Assembly: GCA_905199285.1 (NCBI GenBank)
Contig: CAJKFZ010000173.1
Span: 1-5,732, forward strand
DNA length: 5,732 bases
Reading direction: 5' to 3'
From: an uncultured Ruminococcus sp.
GTDB lineage: Bacteria > Bacillota > Clostridia > Oscillospirales > Ruminococcaceae
This document shows, one piece after another, positions 4,572 through 5,732 of the stretch. The notes beneath the pieces are model-generated. The model worked only from the letters and a program-made list of their open reading frames with translations, searched no databases and was not told the DNA's origin. Numbering within the stretch: position 1 is the stretch's first letter; every line of letters starts with the position of its first letter. The position numbers and the translations under genes were made by a program.

Positions 4572-5732
4572 ATGAAGAAATTTCTTATGCTATTGCTTGC
4601 AGGTTTAACTATGACTACAGCTTCCTGTGGTAATTTTCCTGAAACACCAACAAATACAAGTAGTTCTGAAATAGCTTCAATCGCAGCGGCTTCTGTCACA
4701 GGAGAACAAAGAGTGGATACAAATACAACAGTCGGAGAGGTTATCGCCAATCCTGCATTTGAAGATTTCGGGAGACTTTTATTTCCCGTTGACCGCACTG
4801 TCACAGACGATATGACGCTTGCGGAAATCAGCACGAGCCGTGTATATACATGGTATAACTATATTCAGCCCGAAAAAACAGTTGAGATAATCAACACGCT
4901 TGCAGAAAGCGCTGAAAGCGGACAGCAGATTTTCTATCCAATTTATAGCGAAGCAGAAATGAATGACGATCCGTCCAAGCGTGATACGGGGCTGTTCTTC
5001 TTTAAAGGCGAACCGGGAGCGAAATTTGCCATTATGAATGCAGGCGGCGGATTTGCCTATGTTGGTGCAATGCACGACAGTTTCCCTCATGCACTGGAAG
5101 TTTCTAAAATGGGATATAACGCATTTGCACTGATTTACCGTCCGGACGATCCATACAGTGATCTTGCAAAAGCCATCGAATTTATCTATAACTATGCCGA
5201 AGAACTGGAAGTTGACGTAGACTATTACTCACTCTGGGGAGGCTCTGCCGGTGCAAGAATGGCTGCAACATTAGGCAATGCAGATAATCTTGATGCTTTG
5301 ACGCAGCGCAGCGATATTCAACAGGCAGGTGCAGTCATTATGCAGTATACAGGCTATAATGCTTCATCGCCGACAGACGCTCCGACATATGCTTGTGTCG
5401 GCACAAATGATGGTATTGCAAATTATAGAACTATACAGAATCGTCTTGAAAGTCTGGAGAGTTATGGTATTCCAACTGAATTTCACGCCTATGAGGGATT
5501 GCCCCACGGTTTCGGTATTGGAACAGGCACAAATGCAGAGGGCTGGATTTATGATGCCGTTCGTTTCTGGGAAGAACAAATGCCGGACGATAATATTCCT
5601 GAACATCGTCAGCTGGCAAACTTGCAAGATTTCCTGCTTGCCCGTACAACCAATGCGCATGGAAATGATTATGACTTAGACGGTGATGGAACTTGGAATG
5701 TTTTTGATCTATGTCTTATGAGACGGCGTTAT
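4572..5732 (+). CDS. Exported alpha/beta-hydrolase (esterase/lipase-like) with C-terminal dockerin-like repeat, 3' partial
   Basis: The frame is open from ATG 4572 to the window edge (387 codons), with AGGAGG (4559-4564) 7 nt upstream. Residues 1-19 are a signal peptide ending T-A-S-Cys19, a lipobox-like site with an unusual Thr at -3. A Thr/Ser/Ala-rich linker runs to about 50. The catalytic domain (about 85-337) is of the Aes/BD-FAE esterase type: oxyanion loop NAGGGFAYVG (156-165), nucleophile Ser225 in WGGSAGA, probable acid Asp280 in VGTNDG, and His312 in LPHGFG. After helix LANLQDFLLAR (348-358), residues 368-387 contain DLDGDGTWNVFDLCLMRR, with calcium ligands at Asp368, Asp370, Asp372 and Asp379, matching one dockerin type I repeat; the first repeat's calcium loop is absent. 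The protein should act outside the membrane, perhaps removing ester groups from polysaccharide or phenolic esters. The substrate is inferred. The frame is still open at the window edge. Confidence 0.88.
   Translation, partial: MKKFLMLLLAGLTMTTASCGNFPETPTNTSSSEIASIAAASVTGEQRVDTNTTVGEVIANPAFEDFGRLLFPVDRTVTDDMTLAEISTSRVYTWYNYIQPEKTVEIINTLAESAESGQQIFYPIYSEAEMNDDPSKRDTGLFFFKGEPGAKFAIMNAGGGFAYVGAMHDSFPHALEVSKMGYNAFALIYRPDDPYSDLAKAIEFIYNYAEELEVDVDYYSLWGGSAGARMAATLGNADNLDALTQRSDIQQAGAVIMQYTGYNASSPTDAPTYACVGTNDGIANYRTIQNRLESLESYGIPTEFHAYEGLPHGFGIGTGTNAEGWIYDAVRFWEEQMPDDNIPEHRQLANLQDFLLARTTNAHGNDYDLDGDGTWNVFDLCLMRRRY

Noticed and set aside
4544..5090. Overlapping minus-strand ORFs of 96 and 103 codons
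   Set aside because: They are antisense to the esterase coding frame, which has a full catalytic triad, and they show no recognisable motifs or start signals.
5329..5679. Plus-strand 116-codon ORF
   Set aside because: It is a shifted-frame shadow inside the esterase gene, whose own frame continues through with Asp280, His312 and the dockerin-like repeat.

Overview
The window reads as a moderately AT-rich chromosomal segment of a Gram-positive anaerobe (Firmicutes/Clostridia). Evidence includes strong AGGAGG-type ribosome binding sites, TATAAT promoters with extended -10 elements, and lipoprotein-type secretion signals. The last gene ends in a dockerin-like calcium-binding repeat, which favours a Ruminococcus-like (Oscillospiraceae/Ruminococcaceae) gut or rumen bacterium. 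This placement is inferred from family style, not from any search.

Left part, minus strand (transcribed right to left, about 3710 to 1). First comes an AKR5-like aldo/keto reductase (2761-3648), then a LysR-family regulator (1684-2598), a hairpin terminator, a second aldo/keto reductase of the AKR13/YakC-like type (597-1610), and 18 nt later a flavodoxin-like lipoprotein gene (1-578) that leaves the window. The flavodoxin frame holds an in-frame TAG just after its lipobox cysteine, so as written the exported lipoprotein cannot be made. Each reductase and the regulator has its own recognisable promoter. The two reductase promoters share the same -35 octamer, 17-bp spacing and -10 decamer, which suggests common control.

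Divergent control region (3649-3883). It holds the promoter of the AKR5-like gene leftward and an extended -10 promoter rightward. It also holds a dyad that could be an operator, and a 12-bp inverted repeat in the rightward leader that competes with a shorter hairpin.

Right part, plus strand. A 14-codon ORF with a strong ribosome binding site looks like the severed N-terminus of a flavodoxin-fold oxidoreductase. It is followed after 1 nt by a complete 205-aa flavoprotein with the compact C-X2-C-X2-C-X5-C motif known from iron-sulfur flavoproteins. After 24 nt comes an exported alpha/beta-hydrolase (esterase/lipase-like) with a putative lipid anchor and a C-terminal dockerin-like repeat, cut by the window edge.

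Taken together this is a small redox cluster: two NADPH-type carbonyl reductases, two intact or broken flavodoxin-fold proteins and one regulator, beside an extracytoplasmic esterase. A plausible but untested reading is a response to, or use of, electrophilic carbonyl or quinone-like compounds, possibly released from esters outside the cell. No RNA genes, insertion sequences, CRISPR arrays or phage genes were seen.
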